This document shows positions 8,370 to 17,868 of a DNA stretch of 64,000 nucleotides, in pieces. Origin of the DNA: Rhodobacter sp. CZR27 (GTDB lineage: Bacteria > Pseudomonadota > Alphaproteobacteria > Rhodobacterales > Rhodobacteraceae); assembly GCF_002407205.1 (NCBI RefSeq), contig NZ_CP023548.1:62001-126000 (forward strand), written 5' to 3'. Position numbers and translations under genes: made by a program. The notes beneath the pieces are model-generated. The model searched no databases. It was not told where the DNA came from and was given only the letters and a program-made list of their open reading frames with translations. Each line of letters opens with the position of its first letter. Within the stretch, counting starts at the first letter, position 1.

Positions 8370-9052
8370 CCCTTGGCAAGCTCCGCGTCGATGATCTTCC
8401 TCAGCTCCTCGTAGCCCATGTTCGAGTGCTTCGTGCCGTTCACGATCAGCGAGGGCGTCGCGGTGATGTCGTCGGCCTGGCTGTTCTTCTGGAACGCGGC
8501 CACCATGGCCTCGGCCTTGGCCTGGTCGTTCATGCAGGCGTCGAGCGCCGCGTCATCGAGGCCCGCGGTCTTGCCGATCCGGCGCAGGTTCGCCGCGACC
8601 TGCTGCGGATCGTCGGCCACCCATTCCTGCTGCTGGTCGAAGATCATGTCGGCGATGCCGAAATAGCGCATCTCGCCGCCGCAGCGCGCGATCATCGCGG
8701 CCCACAGGCCGTAGCGGTCGAAATAGACCTCGCGAAACACGAAGCGCACCTTGCCGGTGTCGATGTAGTCGCGCTTCAGGGGCGCCAGCACCTCGTTCTC
8801 GAAGGTGGCGCAATGCGGGCAAGTGAACGAGGCGTATTCGACGATCGTCACCGGCGCATCCTCGGCGCCCATCACCATGTCGGCCACCGCGGGCTGCGCC
8901 TCGGAGGTCGCGGCTTCCTGCGCACCCGCCGCCATCGGCGGCAGCAGCGTCTGGCCGGCGTCGCGGCCGGAGTTCCACAGCGCGAAGCCCGCCACCGTCG
9001 TGAGCGCCAGCGCCGCCAGCCCGAGTTTCTTGACCATTCCGTGCCTCTTCAT
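8366..9052 (-). CDS. DsbA-family thiol:disulfide oxidoreductase, exported
   Basis: A 228-residue protein with an N-terminal hydrophobic signal/anchor (KKLGLAALALTTVAGFAL), a short linker, and a thioredoxin fold with the redox motif C78-P-H-C81. The cis-proline loop reads TATPSLIVNG. It fits the Com1/ScsC-like DsbA group acting in the periplasm. The start overlaps the dciA stop by 4 nt, while an internal ATG at 9037 is a weaker alternative. Its pairing with mutY/dciA is a neighbourhood I recall from Rhodobacterales. Confidence 0.92.
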   Translation of the reverse strand: MKRHGMVKKLGLAALALTTVAGFALWNSGRDAGQTLLPPMAAGAQEAATSEAQPAVADMVMGAEDAPVTIVEYASFTCPHCATFENEVLAPLKRDYIDTGKVRFVFREVYFDRYGLWAAMIARCGGEMRYFGIADMIFDQQQEWVADDPQQVAANLRRIGKTAGLDDAALDACMNDQAKAEAMVAAFQKNSQADDITATPSLIVNGTKHSNMGYEELRKIIDAELAKG

Positions 9053-9579
9053 GCTTTGGAGCGTGATAGGAAATTCTGCGCCAGCGTTTCAAGGGCCGTC
9101 CGGAGCCCCTCGTCCCGGACGCCCGCCGCCGCCTCGGCCGCGCGTGCCTTGACCACCGGATCGGCGGGCTTCGCGGCCTTCGGCGCGGGATCGAAGGCGG
9201 CCTGACCCTCGGCAAAGCCGCTCGGCGCGGTCTGGGTCAGCACGATCCGGTTGATCGCGGCATAGCCGTAGCAGGCATTGACCCGCTGCTTCAGCGCGGG
9301 AAGCTGCATCTGCACCAGAGGGGCATGGGCGGAGGGAACGAGGACGGTCAGCGTCGCCCCCAGCCCCTCGCGCGCGCCATAGCCCACCTTCACCGGCCGC
9401 GTCACCCGCGCCAGATCCTCGCCAGCAACCTCGGTCCAGTGGGTCAGAAGCCGCGTGACCGCGAAGCCGCGCTTTTCGCCGGCCATGCGGATCCGGTCCT
9501 GCAGGAGGCCCGACGCGGCCTCGAACCCGCGCATCCGGCGGGTGGGCTTGGGCTGAGGAGGGGCCGGGGCTCGGGTCAT
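9049..9579 (-). CDS. dciA: DUF721 / DciA-family protein (replicative helicase loader candidate)
   Basis: A 176-residue protein. The N-terminal half has the DUF721 pattern WTEVAGEDLARVTRPVKV, followed by LTVLVPSAHAPLVQMQLP and INRIVL. DciA proteins load or operate DnaB helicase in bacteria lacking DnaC. The C-terminal tail is Ala-rich and low in complexity. The gene diverges from mutY across 81 bp. Confidence 0.85.
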   Translation of the reverse strand: MTRAPAPPQPKPTRRMRGFEAASGLLQDRIRMAGEKRGFAVTRLLTHWTEVAGEDLARVTRPVKVGYGAREGLGATLTVLVPSAHAPLVQMQLPALKQRVNACYGYAAINRIVLTQTAPSGFAEGQAAFDPAPKAAKPADPVVKARAAEAAAGVRDEGLRTALETLAQNFLSRSKA

Positions 9580-9660
9580 CTGTTCAATCCTGATCGAGGG
9601 CCTATCTTAGGCGCCGCGCCTCGGCGCGCCAGAGCAGCGCTGCGGGAGGGAGCATAAAGA

Positions 9661-10755
9661 TTGCGTGACATCGAGGAAAGTCCAGGCGCCACCCTGCGCC
9701 TGCGCGACTGGTATGACCGCCATGCCCGCGTCCTGCCGTGGCGGGTCGGCCCCGGGGACCGGGCGGCGGGGGTGATGCCCGACCCCTACCGCGTATGGCT
9801 GTCCGAGATCATGCTGCAACAGACCACGGTCGCCGCGGTGAAGGACTACTTCCACCGCTTCACCACGCGCTGGCCGGACGTGGCGGCACTGGCCGCGGCC
9901 GAGGATGCCGAGGTCATGGCCGAATGGGCCGGGCTTGGCTATTACGCGCGGGCGCGCAACCTGCTGAAGGGCGCGCGGGCTGTGGTGGCGGACCATGGCG
10001 GGCGCTTCCCGCAGACACGCGACGGGCTGCTGACGCTGCCGGGCGTGGGACCATACACGGCGGCGGCCGTGGCGGCCATCGCCTTCGACGAGCCGGCGAC
10101 CGTGGTCGATGGCAATGTCGAGCGTGTCGTGGCGCGGCTGTTCCGGGTCGAGACGCCGCTGGCCGCCGCGAAGCCCGAACTGACCCGCCTTGCGGCGATC
10201 CTGACGCCGCCACAACGGCCGGGCGATCACGCGCAGGCGATGATGGACCTCGGCGCGACGATCTGCACACCGCGCAACCCGGCCTGTGGCCTATGCCCGC
10301 TCGTCCACGACTGCGAGGCCCGCCGGGCGGGCGCGCAGGCCGAGCTTCCCCGCAAGGCGCCGAAGGCGGAGAAGCCGGTCCGCGAAGGCACGCTCTGGAT
10401 CGCGCATCGCGCGGACGGGTCGGTGCTGCTCGAGACGCGGCCCGAAAAGGGCATGCTGGGCGGGATGCTCGGCTGGCCCGGCACCGACTGGGACCGCAGC
10501 GGCGGACCCTCCGGCGCGCCTCTGGTCGCCGACTGGCAGGACACGGGCGTCGAGGTCCGCCACACCTTCACCCATTTCCACTTGCGCCTGACGGTGCTTC
10601 TTGCCGAGGTGCCCGACACCGCCGACCCCTTGCGCGGGCGCTTCATCCCGCGCGCCACGTTCCGGCCCGCCGCGCTGCCCACGCTGATGCGCAAGGCATG
10701 GAACGTTGCCGCAGCGGCGATCGGTCACCCGAATGGCGGGGGGCGACTCGCATAG
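9661..10755 (+). CDS. mutY: A/G-specific adenine glycosylase MutY
   Basis: A 364-residue base-excision repair enzyme that removes adenine opposite 8-oxoguanine. It has the catalytic Glu in LSEIMLQQTTV (E49), the helix-hairpin-helix LPGVGPYTAAAV with the Asp of VVDGNVERV, and a 4Fe-4S ligand set C202-x6-C209-x2-C212-x5-C218. The C-terminal NUDIX-like 8-oxoG recognition domain begins near residue 240. The start is a TTG preceded by GGGAGGGAGC; no in-frame ATG fits the conserved N-terminus better. Confidence 0.96.
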   Translation: MRDIEESPGATLRLRDWYDRHARVLPWRVGPGDRAAGVMPDPYRVWLSEIMLQQTTVAAVKDYFHRFTTRWPDVAALAAAEDAEVMAEWAGLGYYARARNLLKGARAVVADHGGRFPQTRDGLLTLPGVGPYTAAAVAAIAFDEPATVVDGNVERVVARLFRVETPLAAAKPELTRLAAILTPPQRPGDHAQAMMDLGATICTPRNPACGLCPLVHDCEARRAGAQAELPRKAPKAEKPVREGTLWIAHRADGSVLLETRPEKGMLGGMLGWPGTDWDRSGGPSGAPLVADWQDTGVEVRHTFTHFHLRLTVLLAEVPDTADPLRGRFIPRATFRPAALPTLMRKAWNVAAAAIGHPNGGGRLA

Positions 10756-10792
10756 TCTGCCCGGCACCGACAGTAGTAAGTGGAGTAGTGAA

Positions 10793-12034
10793 ATGGTTTC
10801 TCCTCCTGACGTCGTGAAGTCGAACACGCCCCCTATCGCGCAACTCAAGAGCGCGCTGCCCTTCGCGATCCCGCTCGCGATGGTGCCCCTGGCCCTGATC
10901 GGCGCCGCCTATGGCGGCTGGACGGTCCTGCTGCTGCCCCTCTTCGCATGGGGGCTCTTCGACGTGCTCGATCTCGTGCTTGGACAGAACACGAGGAACG
11001 AGGATCCCGCGACGGACGAGAAGGACCTGTTCTGGTTCCGTCTTCTCACCATGATATGGGTGCCGATACAGTTCCTGCTGCTGTTCGGCCTCATCGGATA
11101 TGTCAGCAACACCACGGATCTGGGCCTGATCGGGAAGGTCGGCCTGTTCCTCGGGATCGGCGCGATGACCGGCACGGTCGGCCTCGTCTATGCCCATGAG
11201 CTGATCCACCGCAACACCCGGCTCGAGCGCTGGCTTGGCGACATCCTGCTCGCCATGGTGCTCTACAGCCACTTCCGCACCGGGCATCTGAAGACCCACC
11301 ACCTCCATGTGGGTACGGCGCAGGATCCGGCGACCGCCCGATATGGCGAGGATTTCCCCGTCTATGCCCAGCGCGTGCTGACCGAGGGTCACCGGCGCGC
11401 CTGGGAGACCGAGGCCGATCTGCTCAGGCGGGCCGGCCGTCCCCTTCATTCGATCCGGAACCCGTTCTGGGTCTATGGCTCGCTGCAACTCGTCATGGTC
11501 GGCCTTGCGCTGGCGCTGGGCGGCGCGCAGGGGCTTCTGCTGTTCCTCGTGCAGGCGATCGTCGCGGTCTGCCAGCTCGAGCTGATCAACTATGTCGCGC
11601 ACTACGGCCTGACCCGCCGCATCCTGCCCGACGGCACGGCCGAGCCGGTCCTGCCACGTCACAGCTGGAACTCGGCGCAGAAGGCGTCGAACTGGCTGCT
11701 GATCAACCTGCAGCGCCATTCGGATCATCACGGGAACCCCGACCGGCGCTACCCGCTCCTCCAGACCCTTCCGGAGGATGCGGCCCCGCAACTGCCCCAT
11801 GGCTATCTGGTGATGGCGGCCATGGCGCTCTATCCGAAGGTCTGGCAGAGCCGGATGAACCCGCGCGTCCAGGCCTGGCGGACAAGACACTATCCGGACG
11901 TCCAGGACTGGGCGCCCTACAACTTCGGTCAGCAGTCAGCGGCCGCCGGACCCGCACCGGCTGCGCCGGCCGCCGCGCCTGCGGCTGTCCCTGCGCCGGA
12001 GGCGCCGGCTCCAGTTACCGAAACGACGCCCTGA
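10793..12034 (+). CDS. alkB: Alkane 1-monooxygenase (AlkB-type membrane di-iron hydroxylase)
   Basis: A 413-residue integral membrane protein with about six transmembrane helices. The histidine boxes expected for AlkB are present: H135-ELIH, H165-LKTHH, NYVAHYG, and LQRH309-SDHH. It hydroxylates terminal carbons of medium-chain alkanes in the inner membrane using electrons from rubredoxin. No rubredoxin, rubredoxin reductase or AlkS-type regulator is nearby. The last ~35 residues are an Ala/Pro-rich tail not expected in the family. The start at 10793 follows GGAG; 10706 would overlap mutY. The true substrate may differ from alkanes. Confidence 0.93.
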   Translation: MVSPPDVVKSNTPPIAQLKSALPFAIPLAMVPLALIGAAYGGWTVLLLPLFAWGLFDVLDLVLGQNTRNEDPATDEKDLFWFRLLTMIWVPIQFLLLFGLIGYVSNTTDLGLIGKVGLFLGIGAMTGTVGLVYAHELIHRNTRLERWLGDILLAMVLYSHFRTGHLKTHHLHVGTAQDPATARYGEDFPVYAQRVLTEGHRRAWETEADLLRRAGRPLHSIRNPFWVYGSLQLVMVGLALALGGAQGLLLFLVQAIVAVCQLELINYVAHYGLTRRILPDGTAEPVLPRHSWNSAQKASNWLLINLQRHSDHHGNPDRRYPLLQTLPEDAAPQLPHGYLVMAAMALYPKVWQSRMNPRVQAWRTRHYPDVQDWAPYNFGQQSAAAGPAPAAPAAAPAAVPAPEAPAPVTETTP

Positions 12035-12044
12035 CATGAAAAGA

Positions 12045-12072
12045 CCTCGCCGTGGCGACACGGCGAGGGAAG
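12045..12072. terminator. Terminator between alkB and ccrM
   Basis: CCTCGCCGTG (12045-12054) pairs with CACGGCGAGG (12059-12068) over a GCGA loop. On the minus strand the stem is followed by TCTTTT, so it best fits termination of ccrM. It may also stop alkB transcripts. Confidence 0.7.
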
Positions 12073-12123
12073 TGGTGCCGCGGCGCAGAACCTGCGGCAC
12101 AGGCGGAACCGGGGTTCTGCTGT

Positions 12124-13275
<1,152 letters not shown>

Positions 13276-13287
13276 TTATGGTCCCAG

Positions 13288-13331
13288 AGGATGAGTCATT
13301 GGCGAATCGCCGTCAAATTCTTTTTTGAATC
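13288..13331 (-). promoter_or_regulatory. ccrM promoter with three GANTC methylation sites
   Basis: Read on the ccrM strand, TTGACG (13311-13316), a 17-bp spacer and CATCCT (13288-13293) form a candidate promoter. GANTC sites lie at 13327-13331, 13304-13308 and 13293-13297: upstream of the -35, inside the spacer, and at the -10 edge. The middle site is in the palindrome GGCGATTCGCC. Confidence 0.6.
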
Positions 13332-13968
13332 AAAGGCTTATGGTTGCCTCTTGATACAAGATGTTGTGGACGGGCTTGAACGAACGCCTATGGTGAGGGG
13401 TGGGGCCAAGATCTAGAAGCGCCTGCAGATGTTCAGGCGTGCCATAGCCCGCATTGGTTCCCCAGCCGTAGCCGGGATGCTGTTGCGCCAAATCCACCAT
13501 GATGCGGTCGCGCGTGACCTTGGCCACGATCGAGGCCGCGGCGATCGACAGGCACAGCGCATCGCCGCGGACGATTGGCCGGCACGGATGCGGCAAGCCC
13601 TTGGGAATCATGTTCCCGTCGATCAGCGCGATGTCGGGGGCGCAGGGCAGCGCCGCAAGCGCCCGCGCCATGGCGAGATGGCTGGCCTGCAGGATGTTGA
13701 GCCGGTCGATCTCCTCGACCGTGGCATGGGCGACCGAGACCTCGGCCACGGCGAGGATCTCCATCGCCAACGCCTCGCGCCGGGGTGCGGACAGCTTCTT
13801 GCTGTCGTTGAGCCCCTCGGGGATGCGGCCGGGCCGAAGGCGGACCGCAGCCGCCGTTACCGGGCCTGCCAGCGGACCGCGGCCGACCTCGTCGACGCCG
13901 ACGATGCAGGTGAAGCCTTCGGCGAAGGCGGCGGTCTCATGGGTCCAGTCGGGGCAGTCGCTTTCCAT
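13330..13968 (-). CDS. rnhB: Ribonuclease HII
   Basis: A 212-residue enzyme that cuts RNA in RNA-DNA hybrids and initiates ribonucleotide excision. It shows the [14 protein letters not shown] motif with catalytic Asp-Glu, NDSKKLS, and the central [13 protein letters not shown] block. Length is normal. The stop codon overlaps the first GANTC site of the ccrM promoter. The upstream neighbour is a lipoprotein gene on the same strand, separated by a strong hairpin. Confidence 0.96.
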   Translation of the reverse strand: MESDCPDWTHETAAFAEGFTCIVGVDEVGRGPLAGPVTAAAVRLRPGRIPEGLNDSKKLSAPRREALAMEILAVAEVSVAHATVEEIDRLNILQASHLAMARALAALPCAPDIALIDGNMIPKGLPHPCRPIVRGDALCLSIAAASIVAKVTRDRIMVDLAQQHPGYGWGTNAGYGTPEHLQALLDLGPTPHHRRSFKPVHNILYQEATISL

Positions 13969-14016
13969 GCCCGAGCATTAGCCCGGGTGCGGCAGGGCGT
14001 GAAGGGGCGCGATGAA

Positions 14017-14051
14017 GCGGGGGCGGAAGCGATCGTGCCTTCCGCCCCCGC
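14017..14051 (-). terminator. Strong hairpin between the lipoprotein gene and rnhB
   Basis: A perfect 13-bp stem (14017-14029 with 14039-14051) encloses a 9-nt loop. On the minus strand it is followed by TTCAT. A second smaller hairpin (GGCGCAT...ATGCGCC, about 14056-14080) lies beside it. Both fit termination of the upstream lipoprotein transcript. Confidence 0.6.
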
Positions 14052-14099
14052 GGTGGAGGCGCATCGGGGGAAATGCGCCCCCTGTTCAGTGCCCGCCGT

Positions 14100-14507
14100 T
14101 CAGTGCTTGTAGCCGTAGCGATAGAGGCACTGCGCGCCATAGACGTAGCCTTCGCCGCGCGTGCGGGTCATGCAGGCGTCCGGCAGGTTGCGCCGCAGGG
14201 CCACGCTGCCGCGTTCGTCAAGGCACCGCGCGCCATAGACGTAGCGGCCGTCGGCGGTGCGGGTCAGACACCGGTCCGGCAACTCGCGCCGGGTCGCGTC
14301 GTCGCGGCGGTCGTCATTCCGGCGGTCCCAGTCGTCATTCCGGCCCCGGTCGTCGCGGTCGCGCCAGTAGTCGGAGGGCGGCGGATCGTAGGTGCTCCAT
14401 CCCGGCCTGCCATAAGCCTGATCGTCCACCGGCGCACATGCCGATCCGAGCATGGCGACAAGGATCGGAATGCCCAGCGTCGTGGCGATGCGTCTCACCG
14501 GGATCAT
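14100..14507 (-). CDS. Lipoprotein with a duplicated Cys-containing motif, function unknown
   Basis: A 135-residue protein. Residues 1-24 are a signal sequence ending in a lipobox-like LGSAC. Residues 45-75 form an Asp/Arg-rich low-complexity stretch of DDR-type repeats. The C-terminal third holds two copies of the motif LPD.C.TRT....YVYGA.CL, about 33 residues apart, each with two cysteines that could form disulphides. The start at 14507 has an AGGAGG site 6 nt upstream. I do not recognise a family. Periplasmic or outer-membrane location is inferred from the signal. Confidence 0.75.
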   Translation of the reverse strand: MIPVRRIATTLGIPILVAMLGSACAPVDDQAYGRPGWSTYDPPPSDYWRDRDDRGRNDDWDRRNDDRRDDATRRELPDRCLTRTADGRYVYGARCLDERGSVALRRNLPDACMTRTRGEGYVYGAQCLYRYGYKH

Positions 14508-14693
14508 GCGCTTCCTCCTGCTCTGCGCGCGGCTCCTGCGCCGGGCGCTCTGGCCAATGTTCTCGTCCCTCGGCGCCGGCGGCGCAATATCGGACCCTTG
14601 ATAGGCGATAACAGCGGGGGGTCCGGCGCTTGGACATTGATTATCGTGCCCCCGCTGCCCATGATCGCGCAAACAGAAACCCGGAGCAGTTCC

Positions 14694-14987
14694 ATGAGAC
14701 TTTCCGCCCTGCTGGTCGCGCTCGCGCTTGCGGGCGCGCTTGCCGTGCCGGCCGAGGCGGCCTGCTATGCCGATTACAAGGCCAAGCGGGACCGCCCCCC
14801 CCTGCGCCTGCACTACGGCGTGGCGCAGGTGTCCGACAACGCCTGCAACCGCAAGGCTGCCGCGCGCGTTCTCAGGCCGCGGCTGAACCAGGCGGGCTGG
14901 ACGTTGCTCAACGTTCTGTCCACCTTCGGCCCGGAAGGACTGGACGAAAGGAGAGCGAGTGCAGGACGCTTCTTCCTCCGCTACTGA
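14694..14987 (+). CDS. Small secreted protein of unknown function
   Basis: A 97-residue protein with a clear Sec signal peptide (RLSALLVALALAGALAVPAEA) followed by CYADYKAKRDRPPLRLHYGV and a C-terminal GWTLLNVLSTFGPEGL..R. I recall similar short exported proteins in other alphaproteobacteria, none with a known function. The two cysteines in the mature part may pair. The start at 14694 follows CGGAG. Its 3' end overlaps the next gene by 29 nt in another frame, so the two are co-transcribed. Confidence 0.75.
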   Translation: MRLSALLVALALAGALAVPAEAACYADYKAKRDRPPLRLHYGVAQVSDNACNRKAAARVLRPRLNQAGWTLLNVLSTFGPEGLDERRASAGRFFLRY

Positions 14988-15663
14988 CGCGCTTCGCGCC
15001 GGAAACCGCGTGGTGGCCGGCGGGATCGCGGTCATCGTGCTGATCCTTGCCGCCGCCGCCGTCTTCCTGTTCCTGAACCTGCCCGACGCCGACGCCTTCA
15101 ACGCGCGGGTCGAGCGGCTGTTCGTCGAGGTGGACGCGCTCCGCTCCGGCCCCGAGATCCGGCTGCTGGAGATCCTCGCCCAGTCCGGCACCACCTTCTC
15201 GGAGGTGCTGGCGAGCTACCGGATGGTGATCTTCGTGCTGCTGGTGTTCTCGACATCGCTTCTGGTGGCGGCGCTGGTGCTGCTTGTCACCATCGTGGCG
15301 CTGAACCGGCGGATGTCGGCGATCCAGCGCTCGGGCATCCAGGTCGCCTCGCTGATGATCAGCCGCGAGAGCCGGTCGGTCTACATCAATGACATGGAAT
15401 TCTCGCTGACCGAGGCGGCGATCGAGACGCTTTCGGTGCTGGCCGAGGCGCGGATGGACGACGACGTGCTGACCGGCGCGCAGATCGAAGCGGTGATCTC
15501 GGGCAAGAACGTGGCCGACTGCGACGAGGCGGCGGGGGCCACGCGGGTGAAGCGGCTGCGCGATGCGCTGGGCAACCAGCTGGTGAGCGAGTTGCTGGTC
15601 AAGACCATCGCCCGGCGCGGCTACATGCTGGCGGTGGGCAAGGACACGATCCGGATGGTCTAG
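14959..15663 (+). CDS. Two-pass membrane protein with C-terminal OmpR-like winged helix
   Basis: A 234-residue protein starting with GTG behind AAGGAGAG. Hydrophobic segments at about residues 18-40 and 91-113 bracket a ~50-residue periplasmic loop. The cytoplasmic tail resembles a response-regulator effector domain: MEFSLTEAAIETLSVLAEAR, then LTGAQIEAVI, RVKRLRDALG (recognition-helix region), and LLVKTIARRGYML as the wing. ToxR/CadC proteins carry this domain at the N-terminus before one membrane segment. Here the order is reversed. A membrane-tethered regulator is inferred; DNA binding is not shown. It ends tail-to-tail with the next gene, overlapping by 4 nt. Confidence 0.7.
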   Translation: MQDASSSATDALRAGNRVVAGGIAVIVLILAAAAVFLFLNLPDADAFNARVERLFVEVDALRSGPEIRLLEILAQSGTTFSEVLASYRMVIFVLLVFSTSLLVAALVLLVTIVALNRRMSAIQRSGIQVASLMISRESRSVYINDMEFSLTEAAIETLSVLAEARMDDDVLTGAQIEAVISGKNVADCDEAAGATRVKRLRDALGNQLVSELLVKTIARRGYMLAVGKDTIRMV

Positions 15664-16115
15664 AGAAAGCCGATCCATCGACCGGCGACCAGCACCGACA
15701 GCCAGAGCGCGGCTGACAGCAGTGCCGCCATCCGCAGCGGGGGCTGGGCAACCCCTCCGCTGCGGGCCTCCGCCCAGGCGCGGCTGCGGTGGACGAGCGC
15801 CAGGTTCAGCACGGCGGCGGCCACCAGCGGCAGCTTCACAAGGAAGGCGCGGTTCGCCAGATACTCCGCCGGATCGACGCTGAAGAGCCAGAGCCCGGTG
15901 GCCAACGCCAGCCCGAGGCCCGCCGCCGCGCTGCGGGCGAGAACCGGCGCGACCGCCGCCACGCGTGCGCCCGATGCCAGCATCAGGTCAAGCGGCAGGA
16001 TCGCCCCGAGCAGAAGCCCGATCCCGAGGATATGCGCCGCATTGACCAGAAGATAGGCGGTGCCCGACCCTCGCAGGAGCTGCGCGCCCGGCCAGCCCTG
16101 CAGGATCTCGATCAC
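15660..16115 (-). CDS. Four-helix membrane protein (DUF6644/DUF2214-like)
   Basis: A 151-residue hydrophobic protein with four predicted membrane helices, including AAHILGIGLLLGAILPLDL and LVKLPLVAAAVLNLALV. The His in the first helix and the overall layout recall DUF6644/DUF2214 proteins; this is from memory. The start is GTG at 16115, one base after the stop of the DUF6152 gene, so the two form an operon. The function is unknown. Confidence 0.6.
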   Translation of the reverse strand: MIEILQGWPGAQLLRGSGTAYLLVNAAHILGIGLLLGAILPLDLMLASGARVAAVAPVLARSAAAGLGLALATGLWLFSVDPAEYLANRAFLVKLPLVAAAVLNLALVHRSRAWAEARSGGVAQPPLRMAALLSAALWLSVLVAGRWIGFL

Positions 16116-16116
16116 C

Positions 16117-16491
16117 TCAGTTCTCGGGTCCGATCATCTCGGGGTAGAAATCGTATTTCTTGCCGTCGATGGTGATGCGGACCGCCTTCATCAGGTTCCG
16201 GCCGTCGCTGGCACGATGCCCGAGCACATGCACGGCGACCCCGGGCTGCGCCGTGTCGGCGGTGAAGCCCGCGCGTTCGGTGCGACCGGGATTGCCGAGT
16301 TCGACGGTCCAGCGCGCGCCGTCGGGGGCGATCAGCTCCAGCTCGGGATGGGGCGGCGCCATCGACACCGACTGAAGCTCGCCCGTCACCTGCGAAAGCT
16401 GGTCTTCGGCCCAGTTCCAGCCGTGATGGGCGAAGGCGGCTGTCGCCGAAAGGCCGGCTGCGAGGGCGATGCCGAGGCGGGAAATGCTCAT
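16117..16491 (-). CDS. DUF6152 family exported protein
   Basis: A 124-residue protein. The signal peptide ends near ATAAFA, after which the mature chain begins HHGWNW. The body follows the family pattern: VTGELQSVSMAPPHPELEL, ApDGARWTVELGNPGRTERAGF, then pG..VHVLGHRASDG and a final KYDFYP. The N-terminal His pair could bind metal, which is an inference. The start at 16491 follows GGAGACAGG. It is the first gene of a pair with the four-helix membrane protein, and such pairs recur in proteobacteria as I recall. Confidence 0.75.
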   Translation of the reverse strand: MSISRLGIALAAGLSATAAFAHHGWNWAEDQLSQVTGELQSVSMAPPHPELELIAPDGARWTVELGNPGRTERAGFTADTAQPGVAVHVLGHRASDGRNLMKAVRITIDGKKYDFYPEMIGPEN

Positions 16492-16670
16492 GGCCTGTCT
16501 CCGTGCTGTTCCTGCCCCAACGCTGCAGACGCCCCATGGGATCATCGCCCGCCGGTCACTCCTTGTTGAACGGCCGGGCTGGGCCCGCCTGCCGGCCTGC
16601 GCCGTTCCGTCGCGAGGGGCCCAAACGCGCCCCCTGTCACGCCGCCTGTCACGCCGCTGCCGCAAAACTC

Positions 16671-16699
16671 TTGCATCACAGGGGGGGTGGCCCTATACG
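16671..16699 (+). promoter_or_regulatory. Candidate promoter of the polyamine operon
   Basis: TTGCAT (16671-16676), a 17-bp spacer containing a run of seven G, and TATACG (16694-16699) lie 32 bp before the nspC start. Confidence 0.6.
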
Positions 16700-16730
16700 C
16701 CCCGTCTTTCCTGTTCGAACGGGGGCTCGA

Positions 16731-17828
16731 TTGATCCAGACACCCTTCTACCTGATCGATTCGGCCAGCCTCGCGCGGAACATGGCTGTCATCGACCGTC
16801 TTCGGGCGGCCTCGGGCGCCAAGGCGCTGCTTGCGCTCAAGTGCTTCGCCACCTGGCCGGCCTTCGACTTGATGCGCGACCACATGGACGGCACCACCTC
16901 CTCGTCGCTCTACGAGCTTCGGCTGGGGCGCGAGAAGTTCGGCAAGGAAACCCATGCCTATTCGGTCGCCTGGCCAGATCACGAGATCGACGAGGCGGTG
17001 GGCTACGCCGACAAGATCATCTTCAACTCGATCGGCCAGCTTGAGCGGTTCAAGGACCGGTGCGGCGGCATCGCGCGTGGCCTGCGTCTGAATCCGGGCC
17101 TGTCCACCTCGGGCTTCGACCTTGCCGATCCGGCGCGTCCCTTCAGCCGGCTGGGCGAATGGAGCGCCGAACGGATCGAGTCGGTGCTGCCGGATATCTC
17201 GGGCGTGATGATCCACTACAACTGCGAGAACGCGGATTTTGCCCTGTTCGACCGCCAGCTTTCCGACATCGAGGCCCGCTTCGGCACGATCCTGTCGCGC
17301 CTCGACTGGGTCAGCCTTGGCGGCGGCATCCACTTCACCGGCGAGGGCTATCCGGTCGAGCGTCTGGCCGAGCGGCTGCGCGCCTTCTCGCAGGCCCATG
17401 GCGTGCAGGTCTATCTGGAGCCGGGGGAGGCCGCGATCACGCGCTCGGCCACGCTGGAGGTGACGGTTCTCGACATCCTCGACAATGGCAAGAAGCTGGC
17501 CATCGTCGACAGCTCGGTCGAGGCGCACATGCTCGACCTGCTGATCTACCGCCAGTCGGCGAAGATGGAGCCGGACGAGGGCGCGCACAGCTACATGGTC
17601 TGCGGCAAGTCCTGCCTTGCGGGCGACATCTTCGGCGAGTTCCGCTTCAGGGAACCGCTGCGGGTCGGCGACCGTCTCTCCATCTCGGATGCCGCCGGCT
17701 ATACCATGGTCAAGAAGAACTGGTTCAACGGGGTCAAGATGCCGAGCATCGTCCTTCGCGAGCCCGACGGATCGCTGCGCGTCGCGCGCGAGTTCGGCTA
17801 TGCCGACTATGCCTCCAGCCTCGGCTGA
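16731..17828 (+). CDS. nspC: Carboxynorspermidine/carboxyspermidine decarboxylase
   Basis: A 365-residue PLP enzyme of the alanine racemase-fold decarboxylase group. It decarboxylates carboxy(nor)spermidine to (nor)spermidine in the cytoplasm. The PLP lysine lies in LLALKCFATW near residue 40, a Gly-rich phosphate-binding block reads VSLGGGIHF, and the catalytic Cys region is MVCGKSCLAGD. The start is TTG at 16731 with GGGGG upstream; the encoded N-terminus IQTPFYLIDSAS matches family starts. It pairs with the dehydrogenase gene 40 bp downstream to form the alternative spermidine route that does not use S-adenosylmethionine decarboxylase. Confidence 0.93.
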   Translation: MIQTPFYLIDSASLARNMAVIDRLRAASGAKALLALKCFATWPAFDLMRDHMDGTTSSSLYELRLGREKFGKETHAYSVAWPDHEIDEAVGYADKIIFNSIGQLERFKDRCGGIARGLRLNPGLSTSGFDLADPARPFSRLGEWSAERIESVLPDISGVMIHYNCENADFALFDRQLSDIEARFGTILSRLDWVSLGGGIHFTGEGYPVERLAERLRAFSQAHGVQVYLEPGEAAITRSATLEVTVLDILDNGKKLAIVDSSVEAHMLDLLIYRQSAKMEPDEGAHSYMVCGKSCLAGDIFGEFRFREPLRVGDRLSISDAAGYTMVKKNWFNGVKMPSIVLREPDGSLRVAREFGYADYASSLG

Positions 17829-17868
17829 GTGAGGCGCTTCCCTCTGTCCTTGAAGGAGACGGTTCGAA

